53,105 nt of DNA from Clostridium sp. SM-530-WT-3G (GTDB lineage: Bacteria > Bacillota > Clostridia > Clostridiales > Clostridiaceae): assembly GCF_012843905.1 (NCBI RefSeq), contig NZ_JABAGC010000021.1:1-53105 (forward strand), in the 5' to 3' direction. The translations under genes and the position numbers were made by a program. A model generated the notes under the pieces. The model saw only the letters and a list, made by a program, of their open reading frames with translations. It was not told where the DNA came from and ran no database searches. Shown piece by piece: positions 52,880 to 53,105 of the stretch. Every line of letters starts with the position of its first letter. Position 1 is the stretch's first letter.

Positions 52880-53105
52880 TTGGATAAATCAAAGAAATTA
52901 CAAAGAAAGCAGAAAACTAAATATATAGACCAGTTGATGGAAGTAGAAGTGGAACTTCAAGGTAAATCAAAGGTGCCAAGTAATTCTATGGTTTTACCAA
53001 ATAGGGAAAGCGTAAACGATGAAGCATTTGATACTAGTAGATTACTCGAAGAAGTTCTTGAAAGGAAAAATATGCTTTCAGCTCTCAAAAGAGTAATTAG
53101 CAATA
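52880..53105 (+). CDS. Group II intron reverse transcriptase/maturase, N-terminal part (cut by window end)
   Basis: The first 75 residues of an intron-encoded protein start at TTG 52880 (TAGGAGG 9 nt upstream), with no stop before the edge. After a basic leader (MDKSKKLQRKQKTKYIDQ), the segment SRLLEEVLERKNMLSALKRV leading into ISN matches the region just before the KGxxGVDG block of class C-type intron reverse transcriptases. Reverse transcription and splicing help are expected if the gene is complete. The upstream intron RNA is broken by IS21, so transcript continuity from the intron 5' end is lost. Confidence 0.85.
   Translation, partial: MDKSKKLQRKQKTKYIDQLMEVEVELQGKSKVPSNSMVLPNRESVNDEAFDTSRLLEEVLERKNMLSALKRVISN

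Larger units (their letters stand above)
50487..53105 (+). mobile_element. Group II intron (class C-like), interrupted by IS21, cut by the window edge
   Basis: GTGTG (50487-50491) fits the GUGYG 5' intron end. Downstream come GTGCCCAGCATGGGCAC-like paired sequence, GGGGAGGTCTGATAG with CTATCAGAAGTCGGCAGA, GTCATAGTA, and after the IS the stem TAGCGG, GATGAAGGACTGAACG and the reverse-transcriptase gene. It sits directly behind a terminator T-run, the preferred target of class C introns. The RNA part before the reverse transcriptase is only about 207 nt once the IS is removed, shorter than expected. The 3' end is outside the window. Confidence 0.8.

Noticed and set aside
1..53105. CRISPR arrays, prophage, tRNA or rRNA genes
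   Set aside because: No regularly spaced repeats, no phage structural genes, and no cloverleaf or rRNA-like sequence were noticed on reading both strands; a covariance-model tRNA scan was not possible.

Overview
The window is chromosomal DNA of a low-GC, spore-forming Firmicute, most likely a Clostridium of cluster I. This rests on the strong A+T bias and AGA/ATA-rich codon use, GGAGG-type ribosome binding sites with frequent TTG/GTG starts, abundant U-tailed terminators, and several genes typical of clostridia: a giant 2-hydroxyacyl-CoA dehydratase activator fusion, a PdaB-like spore deacetylase, a TIGR03905 TSCPD protein, a DUF4364 protein, UvsE and a T-box-controlled valS. I cannot name the species. 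No rRNA, tRNA or CRISPR was seen.

Layout. 0-2.4 kb: a ThrE-type exporter half (minus strand; partner probably off the left edge) and a complete IS4-superfamily insertion sequence. 2.6-6.8 kb: glyA, then a metallophosphoesterase, M19 dipeptidase and YmfI-like reductase cluster. 6.8-9.0 kb: a two-component system (minus). 9.1-13.6 kb: M28 and M16 peptidases, recX, a transglutaminase-like protein and a TPR protein. 13.7-20.5 kb: a 1440-residue dehydratase-activase fusion, a membrane-anchored phosphodiester glycosidase-like protein and an anchored beta-propeller-like protein. 20.5-24.1 kb: two unlisted small basic proteins (48 and 45 aa), an unknown protein, an AIM24 protein, uvsE and a secreted cell-wall-binding-repeat protein. 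24.1-27.7 kb: an AraC regulator divergent from a GH31 alpha-glucosidase, with a cre-like site and spaced direct repeats between them. 27.8-35.1 kb: a GntR-ABC transporter operon, a class II aldolase-like protein with an altered metal site, a NifX-like protein, a CoA-transferase, an LD-carboxypeptidase and an anion permease. 35.1-41 kb: promoter, T-box leader and valS, an ABC exporter remnant, a TerC protein and an IS1595-like element whose transposase looks catalytically eroded. 41-50.4 kb: folC, a 656-aa helical protein with a HIRAN-like C-terminus, a TSCPD protein, a YVTN-type propeller, DUF4364, a PdaB-like deacetylase, a two-OB-fold SSB-like protein, and dapH divergent from a PatA-like aminotransferase (acetyl branch of diaminopimelate/lysine synthesis).

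50.4-53.1 kb holds a nested mobile structure. A group II intron begins directly behind the patA terminator, the site preference known for class C introns. It is interrupted by an IS21-family element (istA/istB) that left a 6-7 bp duplication inside an intron hairpin. The intron reverse transcriptase starts just before the window ends and is cut by the edge.

Most of the window is ordinary clostridial housekeeping sequence. The items I rate most worth a second look are the nested, apparently internally deleted group II intron, the HIRAN-like 656-aa protein, the small-protein pair whose first ribosome binding site lies in a perfect 16-bp hairpin, and the regulatory repeats in front of the GH31 gene.
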